From positions 1-22,451 of the IMG/VR virus record IMGVR_UViG_3300027907_000057: a stretch of 22,451 nt of DNA. One strand, 5' to 3'. Each line of letters starts with the position of its first letter. Position 1 is the stretch's first letter. This document shows, one piece after another, positions 7,518 through 15,426 of the stretch. This stretch comes from a virus. Position numbers and translations under genes: made by a program. The notes below the pieces were generated by a model that did not search any database, had not been told where the DNA came from, and saw only the letters and a program-made list of their open reading frames with translations.

Positions 7518-7715
7518 TTACAGCTCCGCGCCGCTGGGGTTCCGGGTCGTGCGCTTGCCGATGTGGTAGCCGTTGACGTAGCCCTGATCGTCTTCCACGA
7601 CAAGGGCCCGAACCTCGTACGAATCGGTAACGTCGCGAACGTTTTCCGACTCGTCGCCCTCGTGGACAACGAATTTCTGCACGCCGTCCACGGAGTAGAT
7701 AGATACGTTGATCAC
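7518..7715 (-). CDS. Small hypothetical protein between connector genes, 65 residues
   Basis: I place the start at GTG 7715, which shares four bases with the stop of the previous gene (GTGA) and lies close behind GGAGG. The product reads (M)INVSIYSVDGVQKFVVHEGD and ends GKRTTRNPSGAEL. It looks like a small beta-rich protein. No family is recognised. Its place between two head-completion genes suggests a virion or assembly role, which is inference. Confidence 0.7.
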   Translation of the reverse strand: MINVSIYSVDGVQKFVVHEGDESENVRDVTDSYEVRALVVEDDQGYVNGYHIGKRTTRNPSGAEL

Positions 7716-8320
7716 AGGCCTCCGTTCAGCCCGAACGGGTTGCACTCGTCGAAGGTGCTTCGCTGGTTGCAGCAGTCAGGGTTGATGCCCGTAACCTGCG
7801 GGCCGGCCAGCAGCCGCGCGGTTGCACTATCCAGGTAGCATTGCAGCAGCTCTTGCACCGGTGTGGGGAACTGCGTTGCAGCCGTCGTGCCGATCGTCGG
7901 AACGAAGTATTCCACTTCTGCGCTGCCGGCCTTCGCTCGCTTGATGTTGCTGCCGACGTTCTGCGTGTCCTGCACGGCCTCGTTCTCCAGCAGGGCCAGC
8001 GCCATCTCGAATTCGGCCAGCACGATGTCGTCAGGAATCGTGCCATCGGGCACAGCTTCGCCGCAGTTGGTTGCGCTGTTGCGCGGCCACTCCAGCGGCT
8101 GGTTCGCCACCGTCTTCGTGCCAGTGAACGTTGCGCGCCGATCGATCATGCGCACGGCAGACACCAGCGCCTGCTTCTTCGTCGTCGTGTCCGCCGCGGT
8201 CCAGACAGCAGCGCCCAGCCGTGCAGCGAAGTAGCCGTTTGCGTCCGCAACAGGGTCCGCCGTCAGCGCGTACACGCTGTAGTTCGTCGAACCGATGGTT
8301 ACTGTGGAAACTTGCCCCAT
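7712..8320 (-). CDS. DnaT-like head-tail connector protein
   Basis: The 202-residue protein has the layout of the 'DnaT-like ssDNA-binding' phage family, which acts as a head-completion (gp6-like) connector rather than in replication. Visible blocks are the helix KKQALVSAVRMIDRRATFTG (about 48-67), QPLEWPRNSATNCGEAVPDG (74-93), IPDDIVLAEFEMALALLENE (95-114) and the C-terminal helix TPVQELLQCYLDSATARLLAG. The tail contains CCNQRSTFDECNPFG, a Cys pair common in this family's C-terminus. ATG at 8320 has an AAGG element upstream. Its neighbours are all head genes. Confidence 0.82.
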   Translation of the reverse strand: MGQVSTVTIGSTNYSVYALTADPVADANGYFAARLGAAVWTAADTTTKKQALVSAVRMIDRRATFTGTKTVANQPLEWPRNSATNCGEAVPDGTIPDDIVLAEFEMALALLENEAVQDTQNVGSNIKRAKAGSAEVEYFVPTIGTTAATQFPTPVQELLQCYLDSATARLLAGPQVTGINPDCCNQRSTFDECNPFGLNGGL

Positions 8321-8329
8321 GACTATGCC

Positions 8330-8689
8330 TTACTTCGTGATGTCCTGGCGGAACTCGAACTTGCCTTTTGCAATCGTGCGGATCTTGCCGCCGCCGTCCG
8401 TCATCTGCACGTCGTAGTAGTACACGTTCGGGGTCTGGTCCGCCTGTAGGCTGCTCATCGAGAAGGACACGATGCCGCCCGGGGCGTCCGTGATGGTGCC
8501 CGAAAGTTGGAACAGGTTGGCCACCGATGTGGTCGGGTCCTCGTTCGGATCCACCGTCAGCAGGAACGAGAAGCCCGTGATGTTCTGCGCCGCGCCCGCG
8601 CTATCCTTCACGGCGAAGGTAAACGCCAGCGTGTCACCGCGTGTAACGGCTATGTCGATGGCGGCAGGTAGCAGGTTCAGGTTCGCCAC
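8330..8689 (-). CDS. BppU-like N-terminal (Ig-like) virion protein
   Basis: The 119-residue protein has the typical pattern of a beta-sandwich virion domain: ITRGD-type strand (VTRGDTLAFTFAVKDSAGA), ITGFSFLLTVDPNEDPT, then GTITDAPGGIVSFSMSS, then VYYYDVQMTDGGGKIRTIAK and GKFEFRQDITK. This order matches phage proteins with a BppU_N-like fold, seen in baseplates and head or tail decorations. Start is GTG at 8689 with AGGA 7 bases upstream, one base after the previous stop. It follows the long-repeat protein and could be its partner on the virion surface. Confidence 0.78.
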   Translation of the reverse strand: MANLNLLPAAIDIAVTRGDTLAFTFAVKDSAGAAQNITGFSFLLTVDPNEDPTTSVANLFQLSGTITDAPGGIVSFSMSSLQADQTPNVYYYDVQMTDGGGKIRTIAKGKFEFRQDITK

Positions 8690-8690
8690 G

Positions 8691-9710
8691 TTACGTTCCT
8701 ACGTTGATGGAAGACGCGGCCAGCGTAGCCGTGGCCCGCGTCGAAGATCCTACCGCGTTCGCCTGCGTTGCGCCAGTCCCCACTCGCGCCTGGCTGTTGG
8801 CTAGGGGGATTGTGGCCTGGCTGCTGGAAAGGGTCGCCACTACCACCGAAGCGGACAGGGGTACGCCGATCACCTCGATGGGCCCGGAAAGGGGCGAGAT
8901 GATGAAGGCCTGCCGGGTCTCCGACATGGCCTCCACGTCGTTGATCAGCCGGACCAGCCCGCGGATCGTAGCCAGGGCTTCGGCCGCTTGTTCCTGCTCG
9001 TTCACCACACGGCGCATCGTGGCCGCGCGGTTGGCTTGCTCGGCAATGGCTTGCAGCTCGTCCACTACACGGCGGAGGGTCATCACGCGCGCCACCGTCT
9101 CGGGCATCTGCTCCACTTCGTTCAGGATCCGGCGCAGCGCGCGGGGCTGTAGGGTCGTCTCAACAAGGGAAACAGATTCTCCGATCACCTTGACCAGCAG
9201 GGACGCTATGGCCTCCGCGGTGGTCTCCACGATGGACTCCGACTCGTTCACCACCAGACGCCGGCCGGTCACCACTCTCGTGGCCTCCACCACCTGCTGC
9301 ACCTCGCTGGCAATTCGGACGAGCCCGCGTACCTGGCTCGCAGCTTCGGGGATCTGCTCTTGCTCGTTCTGGAGCCGGCTTAGTGCGCGGGGGCGTAGGG
9401 CCGTCTCGGGGATCTGCTCCACCTCGGACAACACGCGCGCCATCACGCGCGGGCGTACGATGGCTTCGGGGATCTGCTCTTGCTCGGACAGGATCCTGGC
9501 TAGCGTGCGCGCTCGCGGATCCGTCTCAGGGATCTGCTCCACCTCGGACACGATGCGCGTCTGTCCGCTGCGTCGGGTAGCCGCTTCGTTCAGTTGCTCC
9601 GTCTCGTTCACCACCGTGACGAGCGCAGCGCCGCCACCCGGTGGCGTGTCCGAACCTACTTCGGCTTCGCCGATATAGCTGGTGCTGGATCCTATGACGA
9701 ATCCAACCAC
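8691..9710 (-). CDS. Virion protein with twelve 20-residue tandem repeats
   Basis: The 339-residue protein has a short N-terminal part (MVGFVIGSSTSYIGEAEVGS), twelve tandem units (residues 31-272) and a C-terminal part rich in Ala, Ser, Thr and Val. The unit is RhhxxExEQhxExxxxxRxh, where h is hydrophobic; good copies are ARILSEQEQIPEAIVRPRVM and ARVLSEVEQIPETALRPRAL. Regular spacing of Glu and of hydrophobic residues points to a rod-like or solenoid structure. Start is GTG 9710, overlapping the previous stop by one base (TAGTG). Related E-x-x-x-x-x-E repeats occur in phage and archaeal surface proteins. A fibre role is inferred from neighbours. Confidence 0.8.
   Translation of the reverse strand: MVGFVIGSSTSYIGEAEVGSDTPPGGGAALVTVVNETEQLNEAATRRSGQTRIVSEVEQIPETDPRARTLARILSEQEQIPEAIVRPRVMARVLSEVEQIPETALRPRALSRLQNEQEQIPEAASQVRGLVRIASEVQQVVEATRVVTGRRLVVNESESIVETTAEAIASLLVKVIGESVSLVETTLQPRALRRILNEVEQMPETVARVMTLRRVVDELQAIAEQANRAATMRRVVNEQEQAAEALATIRGLVRLINDVEAMSETRQAFIISPLSGPIEVIGVPLSASVVVATLSSSQATIPLANSQARVGTGATQANAVGSSTRATATLAASSINVGT
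8895..9620 (-). repeat. 60-base coding tandem repeat
   Basis: Twelve units of 60 bases (one unit has a 6-base insertion) encode the 20-residue repeat. The most conserved piece, GATCTGCTC on the plus strand, recurs exactly 60 bases apart at 9351, 9411, 9471 and 9531. Units further from these copies have diverged. Such an array can gain or lose units. Confidence 0.88.
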
Positions 9711-10693
9711 TACAGCAGCTCCACGGTGGCGCCCTCCACCACAATCTCGTCCGCTGCGTTAGCTACGTTCATCGTGAACTGCACCTGCAAGGTTCTATCC
9801 GCCGCGTCCGAATCTACCGCTGCGGATCCCGAGAAGGGAACAGAGCCCAAGCGGTTTGAAGTGTTGGCGAACTTCAAGTCACCGATTCCTGTGGTTGCTG
9901 CTACTCGCGCCGCATCAAGAGGCTGTAGTTGCAATGAGCCCGTCAGGGCTTGATCAGAGTTTCCCTGTGCTACCACAAGTAGCTCCAGGAACCATGCCGA
10001 TCTATCTGCGTCGGCCACAGAAGCGACAGACGCGTTAGCGTACATCGTTGTGCCGCCAAAGATCACCGTTAGGGTCAGGGTTGGCGTACCGCTGTTGAGC
10101 AGCAGATTCCCGCCAATGCACACGCGCAGGACACGGCCGGCCGTGAAGAGCCCGGACGGGATCACCACGCCGCTGTTCGTCTTGTCGAGAATATTGACGG
10201 CCGCAGACGTGTTGTTCGTCGTCTCCGCCGTGGTCGTCTTGTAAAGCACCAGCGGGCCACGCGTGCGCATCACGCGCATGTCCACGATCTGCGCCGATGA
10301 AATGGTTGTATCGCTCGCAGGCACGTAGACCACAGCCAGTACCACATCGTTGGCTGTGCGCGCAGGTGGCTTCGGGCTCGATGCCGCAGTGCCAGCTCGC
10401 ACGGACTTCGTGCCGCTGCTGTTCACCACGATCAGATCCAGGCGCGGGTTGCTACCGTCCGCCGTGCCGATGGTGACGTTGCCCGCCGTTACAGGCTTCA
10501 GCACTCCGTTCGTCAAGACGGCGCCCTTCGCGACAGCCACCGTCATGTCGGGGCTGCCCTGCGCGGTGCAGTCGCATCCTTTCAGGACGCAATCCTGCCC
10601 GTCGATGCCAGCCACCAGGGCTTCTAGGTACTCCTGGAAGCAGATTGACTGAATGTCGTTCTGCCCCTCGCCTTTGTCGGGGATGGTCCACAT
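9710..10693 (-). CDS. Fibre-like virion structural protein, 327 residues
   Basis: The N-terminal 150 residues follow a pattern common in phage tail-fibre or spike proteins: QEYLEALVAGIDGQDCVLKG, then SPDMTVAVAKGAVLTNGV, NVTIGTADGSNPRLDLIVV, a PKPPARTANDVVLAVVYVP block and IVDMRVMRTRGPL. The C-terminal half is a run of beta strands (AGRVLRVCIGGNLLLNSGTP onward), as in a receptor-binding or jelly-roll head. ATG at 10693 lies 7 bases after the preceding stop. The protein is probably on the virion surface. Its place between portal and head genes, not with tail genes, makes a capsid-attached fibre possible. Confidence 0.78.
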   Translation of the reverse strand: MWTIPDKGEGQNDIQSICFQEYLEALVAGIDGQDCVLKGCDCTAQGSPDMTVAVAKGAVLTNGVLKPVTAGNVTIGTADGSNPRLDLIVVNSSGTKSVRAGTAASSPKPPARTANDVVLAVVYVPASDTTISSAQIVDMRVMRTRGPLVLYKTTTAETTNNTSAAVNILDKTNSGVVIPSGLFTAGRVLRVCIGGNLLLNSGTPTLTLTVIFGGTTMYANASVASVADADRSAWFLELLVVAQGNSDQALTGSLQLQPLDAARVAATTGIGDLKFANTSNRLGSVPFSGSAAVDSDAADRTLQVQFTMNVANAADEIVVEGATVELL

Positions 10694-10700
10694 GGGGGAA

Positions 10701-11231
10701 TCACACCCCGTTCATCTCGTGATTCACGAACACCTTCAGGGTGTCGCTGCTCGTCTTGTCGAACGGCGTGAACTCCGCGTGCATCAGCAGGGCTTCGCTC
10801 GCGCCCGGGCTCGGGTTCGTAAGGATAACGTCCGCGATTCCCGTAGCGTTCGCTTCGCTCGTGGTGTAGCTGACTCGGTACGTCACCTTATCCGTGCCGG
10901 CGCCCGTGTTGTCCGGGTCGCTGTCGTTCACCTTCGGATAGGTGCTGTCCATGGCCTTCGCACTTCCCGTGACCAGGCCCGCCAGGTTGCTGCGGTTGTT
11001 GCCCTTCGCCGGGGCCGCGCTCGCGCCGTTGTACAGCTCCATGATCCCGTCGAAGACGCCCGAGCCGTTGGTGAAGTTGGTTGGAATCGCTGTGTCCACG
11101 CCGCGCTCGGCGTAGAACAGGTCGCCCGCGTTCGTCACGATGTTCTTCGAAACGTGCGTGCGCTTCTCGCCGGTCTTCTCGTTCGTCAGCACGATGACGA
11201 TTCGGCCCTGGATTGCTTGCTTCTCGTTCAT
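10701..11231 (-). CDS. Beta-rich virion protein downstream of the portal, 176 residues
   Basis: ATG 11231 overlaps the portal stop by 4 bases (ATGA), so I use it in place of longer frames. Visible segments are GRIVIVLTNEKTGEKRTHVS, KNIVTNAGDLFYAERG, a DSTYPKVNDSDPDNTGAGTD loop and VTYRVSYTTSEANATGIADV. It ends in SDTLKVFVNHEMNGV. Proteins with the NTGxGxDxVxYRVSYT block are found among phage structural genes; no precise role is known to me. It is encoded just before the fibre-like gene and may form its attachment. Confidence 0.72.
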   Translation of the reverse strand: MNEKQAIQGRIVIVLTNEKTGEKRTHVSKNIVTNAGDLFYAERGVDTAIPTNFTNGSGVFDGIMELYNGASAAPAKGNNRSNLAGLVTGSAKAMDSTYPKVNDSDPDNTGAGTDKVTYRVSYTTSEANATGIADVILTNPSPGASEALLMHAEFTPFDKTSSDTLKVFVNHEMNGV

Positions 11232-12907
11232 TTGTTCCTCGCTTGCCACTTCTGGTTCGCCACCGCTGCGCGCTGCTTCGCGTCGGGGAATTCTTCGTTC
11301 GCCTTCGCATCGCCCATGAATCGGGAGATGAATGCCTTGCGGTCCTCGTCCGCGCTCGGGCTCGGTAGAACCTTCAGCACAGACTCCCACCGTTGCAGCA
11401 TGGCCAGGGCCAGCACGCCGCGCCGCTGCTTCGCCATGTTCTCGTCCACGGGTTCGCTGTCGGCAGGATCCTCTTCGCCGCCGTCTTCACCAGGCGCGGT
11501 TGGATCTTCGGGGGTGTTGCCCGCCAGTTGCATGTTGGGATCCGTCAGGATCTGCCCGACCAGGCGCGGAAGGCCCAGCAGGTTGAACAGCTCGGCCACG
11601 GCCTCGTCCTCGCGGTCCAGCACGACGCCGGCCGCGGACAGGTCGCGAATTGCTGCGGTAAGGGACTCCACGTCGCGCGTAACGTTCGTGTCGGTCACCA
11701 GCTCGGGCATCAGGTCTTCGTCCCACCCGTTCAGCTTCCACAGCGGGCCCAGCAGGTCGCGCTTCATCGCTTCGCGCAGCTCTTTCAGGGTGCTGTCCAC
11801 GATCAGCCCGAAGTTGTTGCTTTTGTCCTTCGACAACGCATAGCTGCCGTTGCTCGTAGTCTGGCTTCCGAGCAGCAGGTGTTCGACGCCCAGCACGCGC
11901 GCAATCTCCATCGTGATGCGCTCGATAGCCCGCGCCACTTCCTCCAGACTGTACTGGCCGCCCTCCATCAGCTCCGCGTCCCACTTCTTCACCGGGCTCG
12001 GGTTGGCCGATGCGTCCTTTGTGGCGTACGTTTCGGAATCGATCATCAGCGCAAGCATCGGGTTCCGCACGTGGTTCTCCATCATGTCGCGGAACGGCTT
12101 CATAAGGGCCTGCATGTCTTCCTTCTTCAGCGTGCCGGCCGCCACCTCGTTCAGCAGCTCGCGCATGGGCACGCGCAAGAGCGGAATGCCCTTCATGTTG
12201 CCCTCGTAGCCGAAGCCCTCCAGCTTCTCGTACACTTGCAGCCGCTGCGCTGCCTGCACGATGTGCCGCAACAGGCCCAGGCCCTCGGGGCTGTCGGTCA
12301 GGCTGTCGTCCACCAGGTAGACCAGCTTTTCGCGCGGGATGTTCACTTCCTTGCCCGTCTGCGGACTGGTCTGTAGCGCGCCGATCACCTTCCCCGTCTC
12401 CGGGTCCGTGTCCCACCGCTGGATCGTCGCCTGTGGTCTGTTCTCCACGTCGCGCAGCTCTACGCTGCCGTCTTCCTTGTTCCGACGCATCGTCCATTCG
12501 AGCGTCGCGAATCCGTAAAAGCGGTACATGGCCGCCTTGCGCACGACTCGATGCCAGGACGTTTCCATTCCGTTCAGCATCGTCTCCACGCGCTCCGCCA
12601 GCTCTTCGCCCTCCGTTCCACTGTCCTTCGGTGGCTCGGCTTTCCACTTCGCCGCACTCACGAGATTCAGGAAGAACCGAACACCAGCGGACACAATGGT
12701 GACGTTGGCCAGCAGTTGCCCGAACGTGCGATACCGTTCCGTGCCGACCAGGGAAGGCTCGCGTTCGCTCGATACGATGTGACCCGCGTAGATGGCCGTT
12801 CCAGACGTGCCCACCTCGCGCATCGGACGCAACGGGGCCGGCTCGATGTCTGGACGCCGGCCTTCCGGGTCGTCGTTCACTGCCTTCACAACTTCGGGGG
12901 TGTCCAT
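11228..12907 (-). CDS. Portal protein (DUF935 / Mu gp29-like)
   Basis: The 559-residue protein has the portal signature of the gp29-like group. Conserved pieces are RFYGFATLEWTM (about 128-139), RPQATIQRWDTDPETGK, IPREKLVYLVDDSLTDSPEG (about 190-209) and LLRHIVQAAQRLQVYEKLEG. A long helical section follows (ARAIERITMEIARVLGVEHL), then LLGSQTTSNGSYALSKDKSN. It forms the dodecameric DNA channel at one head vertex. The acidic linker (EDPTAPGEDGGEEDPADSEP) and the C-terminal FPDAKQRAAVANQKW motif form a tail that resembles modules in phage protease proteins. ATG at 12907 follows the large terminase by 21 bases. Confidence 0.88.
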   Translation of the reverse strand: MDTPEVVKAVNDDPEGRRPDIEPAPLRPMREVGTSGTAIYAGHIVSSEREPSLVGTERYRTFGQLLANVTIVSAGVRFFLNLVSAAKWKAEPPKDSGTEGEELAERVETMLNGMETSWHRVVRKAAMYRFYGFATLEWTMRRNKEDGSVELRDVENRPQATIQRWDTDPETGKVIGALQTSPQTGKEVNIPREKLVYLVDDSLTDSPEGLGLLRHIVQAAQRLQVYEKLEGFGYEGNMKGIPLLRVPMRELLNEVAAGTLKKEDMQALMKPFRDMMENHVRNPMLALMIDSETYATKDASANPSPVKKWDAELMEGGQYSLEEVARAIERITMEIARVLGVEHLLLGSQTTSNGSYALSKDKSNNFGLIVDSTLKELREAMKRDLLGPLWKLNGWDEDLMPELVTDTNVTRDVESLTAAIRDLSAAGVVLDREDEAVAELFNLLGLPRLVGQILTDPNMQLAGNTPEDPTAPGEDGGEEDPADSEPVDENMAKQRRGVLALAMLQRWESVLKVLPSPSADEDRKAFISRFMGDAKANEEFPDAKQRAAVANQKWQARNK

Positions 12908-12928
12908 GGGGGTGGCGATCCTACCAGG

Positions 12929-14437
12929 TTAGTCTCGCATCAACAAGGTGGCAGGCACACGAGGGCCCTGCGCGGGGGCCATGTTCAGCAGCTCGGCATA
13001 GGCCCGGCTGGTTGCGTCGGCCTGGTCTTTGTAGTCGCTGTTCGGGAACAGGCGCAGCTCGGCCAGGTAGGCATCGTTCCAGGGGCCGCGCACGATGTAC
13101 ACGTTACCGTTCTCCATCTGCGCCGCCAGGGGCAGGGCCCGTTGCGCCTTCTCACCGGCCTCGGGGCTGCTCGTCAACAGGAATCCGTGGAAGTCCTTTG
13201 CGTAGTCCGCCACCTGCGCCACGCCGGCCTGGCCAGGGTCCTGCGGGATGCTGATGCGCACCATGCGCCCGTCCTGGTCGGCCGCACTACGCACGAAGGT
13301 CTTCACCTCGCCCGGGCCCGCCTGCACACGCCGGCAGTCCAGGATGATCACCTTGCCGTCGGCCGTCATGCCCAGCTTCGCGCCCGCGGAGTAGGCCGCG
13401 CGGGGGTTCTTCTTTCTGCTCGTTGCCGCGAAGTCCCACCCACGACATACGCGCACAACGTTTGCAGGCGGAGCATCCAGGAACTGCACCTTGTCCACCT
13501 TGAACAGGTTTCCTTCGCGCGGTGCCGGCCGCTGCTGTAGCTGTGCTGCCTCCGCGTAGCTGCCGCCCCACGCACGTAGCTGCGTCTTCAGCTCGTCCAC
13601 TGCGTTGCGCGGGAACCGCTCGGGCCACAACAGTTCCCCGTCCTCGGTGCGCCAGTCCGCGAACGTGTTGCCCTTCGGCATGACCACACGCGTAGCGCAG
13701 TGTCGGTCCTTCTCGTACTCCATCGGCAGACACAGGTGCACCCAGTCTTCGCCCAGCTCTTCCAGGATCAGGCCCGCGATGTCGCGCTGGTGCAGCCGCT
13801 GCATGATCACCACTATGGCCGATTCGTTGGCCTTGTTCAATCGTGTGGGCAGCGTCTCCGCGAACCAGCGCAGGGACTCTTCGCGCTCCGCATCGGACTC
13901 GGCGCCCTTCACGCTGTGCGGGTCGTCGATCAGGATTCGGTCTCCGCGGTAGCCCGTCAGGCTCGCGCGCACCGAAGACGAGAAACGCCAACCCGTGTTC
14001 GTGTTCTCGTAGTACGTCTTCTGGTCCTGGTCGTCCTTGAACGCGAGCGGCCACCGCGCCTGATACCACTCGCTGCGCACAAGGTCGCGGCTTCGCACTG
14101 CGTCGCGGATGCTCAGGCCCTGCTCGTAGCTCGCGCCGATGAACCGATGGTGCGCGAGCCCGCGCGGGCCCCACTCCCACGTCGGCCAGGCCACGCACGT
14201 CATCCAGCTCTTCGTACATCCAGGCGGAACGTTTATCAGCAGCTTGCGGATCTGTCCTTCGGTCACCGCTTGCAGGTGCTCCGCAATCGCTTCCACGGCC
14301 CTACCGCGTTGGAACTTCGTGCCCGGCTCCAGCACGTGCCACGCTTGTTCGGTGTAGTCGATCAGCGCAAGCTCGCAGCGGGCCTTCATCGGGTCCGCCT
14401 GCATCTTCGCCAGCTCCGCGGCCGCGTCGAACTTCAC
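12929..14437 (-). CDS. terL: Terminase large subunit
   Basis: The 502-residue packaging motor contains an ATPase and a nuclease domain. Walker A-like VPPGCTKS is at 70-77, Walker B ILIDD at 168-172, and the coupling segment MQRLHQRDIAG at 212-222. The RNase H-like nuclease has GWDFAATSRKKN (Asp335), IPQDPGQAG (Asp400) and DYKDQADATSRAYAEL (Asp471, Asp474). Length and motifs match the family annotated as 'phage terminase large subunit, psiM2-type C-terminal domain'. Start is GTG 14437, sharing four bases with the previous stop (GTGA). It binds the portal during DNA packaging. Confidence 0.95.
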   Translation of the reverse strand: MKFDAAAELAKMQADPMKARCELALIDYTEQAWHVLEPGTKFQRGRAVEAIAEHLQAVTEGQIRKLLINVPPGCTKSWMTCVAWPTWEWGPRGLAHHRFIGASYEQGLSIRDAVRSRDLVRSEWYQARWPLAFKDDQDQKTYYENTNTGWRFSSSVRASLTGYRGDRILIDDPHSVKGAESDAEREESLRWFAETLPTRLNKANESAIVVIMQRLHQRDIAGLILEELGEDWVHLCLPMEYEKDRHCATRVVMPKGNTFADWRTEDGELLWPERFPRNAVDELKTQLRAWGGSYAEAAQLQQRPAPREGNLFKVDKVQFLDAPPANVVRVCRGWDFAATSRKKNPRAAYSAGAKLGMTADGKVIILDCRRVQAGPGEVKTFVRSAADQDGRMVRISIPQDPGQAGVAQVADYAKDFHGFLLTSSPEAGEKAQRALPLAAQMENGNVYIVRGPWNDAYLAELRLFPNSDYKDQADATSRAYAELLNMAPAQGPRVPATLLMRD

Positions 14438-14628
14438 CGGTCACCACCCATGCCCGCACAGTCGCACGGCTGGTGATGACGCTTGTAGTAGCAGCGAACT
14501 GTTTCGCACAGGTCTTCGCAGTTGCGCGCATGTGGGCAACGCTTGCTGTGGCAAGTCTCGCAGCAGTACATCCGCTGCAAGGGCTGCGGCGCATGCGTCT
14601 GGCAGCAGTCGCGCACCTCGTCCGTCAC
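14434..14628 (-). CDS. Cysteine-rich 64-residue protein between terminase genes
   Basis: GTG 14628 overlaps the previous stop (GTGA) and has GGAG 8 bases upstream. The 64-residue product contains 11 Cys and 5 His, with motifs CCETC (22-26), KRCPHARNCEDLC (29-41) and PCDC (54-57). This density suggests one or two zinc sites or disulfides. Its stop overlaps the large terminase start. I do not recognise a family. Coupling to both neighbours suggests a role around packaging or DNA recognition, but this is inference. The long upstream extension of the same frame (to 14880) is a shadow of the neighbouring gene. Confidence 0.72.
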   Translation of the reverse strand: MTDEVRDCCQTHAPQPLQRMYCCETCHSKRCPHARNCEDLCETVRCYYKRHHQPCDCAGMGGDR

Positions 14629-14906
14629 GTGCACCGCTCCATGCTGGCCGGTCCCGGGCACCCGCGGCCGCCGATCAGGCCGATAGGCTCGTCGAAAGAG
14701 TAGGCCTTGCCGCAGTGCTTGCAGCGGATCTTCGCCGTGCCGTTCTCGTCCCAGCGTGTGGTGTAGACATGCGCGGCCCAGGTCCAGCCCTGGCTCGGAT
14801 GTCCCGCGTTGTTGCTCAGCCAGGCCGTGATCGCGCCCACCAGCTCGTGCGGCACACCGCGCCGTAGCAGCTCGTCGCACAGCATCGCGATACGCTCAGC
14901 TTCCAT
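14625..14906 (-). CDS. Small zinc-ribbon-like protein, 93 residues
   Basis: ATG 14906 lies inside the end of the small terminase gene (11-base overlap), giving MEAERIAMLCDELLRRGVP onward. The first 35 residues form a helix pair. A C-terminal metal-binding candidate follows: RCKHCGKAYSFDEPIGL with Cys62 and Cys65, then Cys83 in RGCPG and Cys92. CKHCGK is typical of zinc ribbons. The function is unknown; the gene is coupled to terminase genes on both sides. Longer versions of the frame run through the terminase gene and are not credible. Confidence 0.75.
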   Translation of the reverse strand: MEAERIAMLCDELLRRGVPHELVGAITAWLSNNAGHPSQGWTWAAHVYTTRWDENGTAKIRCKHCGKAYSFDEPIGLIGGRGCPGPASMERCT

Positions 14907-15426
14907 CGGCCACCACTTCGAACGAAGCCAGGAACTCGCGCGCCTTTCGCCGCTGCTCGGGTGTGTAGTGTTCCACCTCGATGCGCCCGCTGTGCTTGTG
15001 CTCCACCGTGCCGCTGTGCTTCTGGTCCACAGCCACGCGCTCGGTCCAGCTCCCTGACTCTTGCTTGCGCAGCCACGCGAGCAGAAGTCGCTCGCTGTAC
15101 CGACGCTCGCGCACAACAACAGCTCCCGTGTCGTTGCGAACTTCCTTCGTGATCACACCGCGCACAGCATGTTCCCGCACGACGCCCATCAGCTCTTCGG
15201 CCAGCAGGTCCATGGCTCGCTTGCATTCCGCCGCGAACTCTTCGTCATGGTCGCGGTGGTAGCGCACCACACTTTCGTAGATGCCCACCGCTGCGGCCGC
15301 CGCGTTGACGGAGCCCGACCGTTGCAGCGCCAGCAGGAACGACGCCCGCACCTCGGGATTCCACACGGTACGGTTGTGTCTCGGCCCCAATGGTTGGGGG
15401 CTGGGGTTGGCCGGCAGGTCAGGCAT
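14896..15426 (-). CDS. terS: Terminase small subunit (helix-turn-helix type)
   Basis: The 176-residue protein recognises phage DNA and guides the large terminase. An N-terminal Pro-rich arm is followed by a helix-turn-helix segment (SVNAAAAAVGIYESVVRYHR, 39-58) and a helical region (EEFAAECKRAMDLLAEELMG). The RYSERLLLAWLRKQESGSWT block (109-128) resembles the common phage DUF in which RYSDxLLxxLLK is conserved. The C-terminal region has a helix EHYTPEQRRKAREFLASF. ATG at 15426 has no good ribosome binding site; upstream is the repeat region. Family call is by resemblance. Confidence 0.84.
   Translation of the reverse strand: MPDLPANPSPQPLGPRHNRTVWNPEVRASFLLALQRSGSVNAAAAAVGIYESVVRYHRDHDEEFAAECKRAMDLLAEELMGVVREHAVRGVITKEVRNDTGAVVVRERRYSERLLLAWLRKQESGSWTERVAVDQKHSGTVEHKHSGRIEVEHYTPEQRRKAREFLASFEVVADGS

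Noticed and set aside
8895-9620. CRISPR-like array
   Set aside because: The repeats have no unrelated spacers; the 60-base units are continuous and encode a regular protein repeat.
484-9678. Long plus-strand frames such as 484-1479, 5726-7015 and 8704-9678
   Set aside because: They lie antisense to clearly recognised head genes, show no family patterns and are explained by high GC and, at 8704-9678, by the repeat array lacking stops in that frame.
13454-13465. Fourth copy of the GTTGTG motif (GCAAACGTTGTG)
   Set aside because: It has one mismatch and lies inside terL, encoding ordinary codons, far from a gene start.
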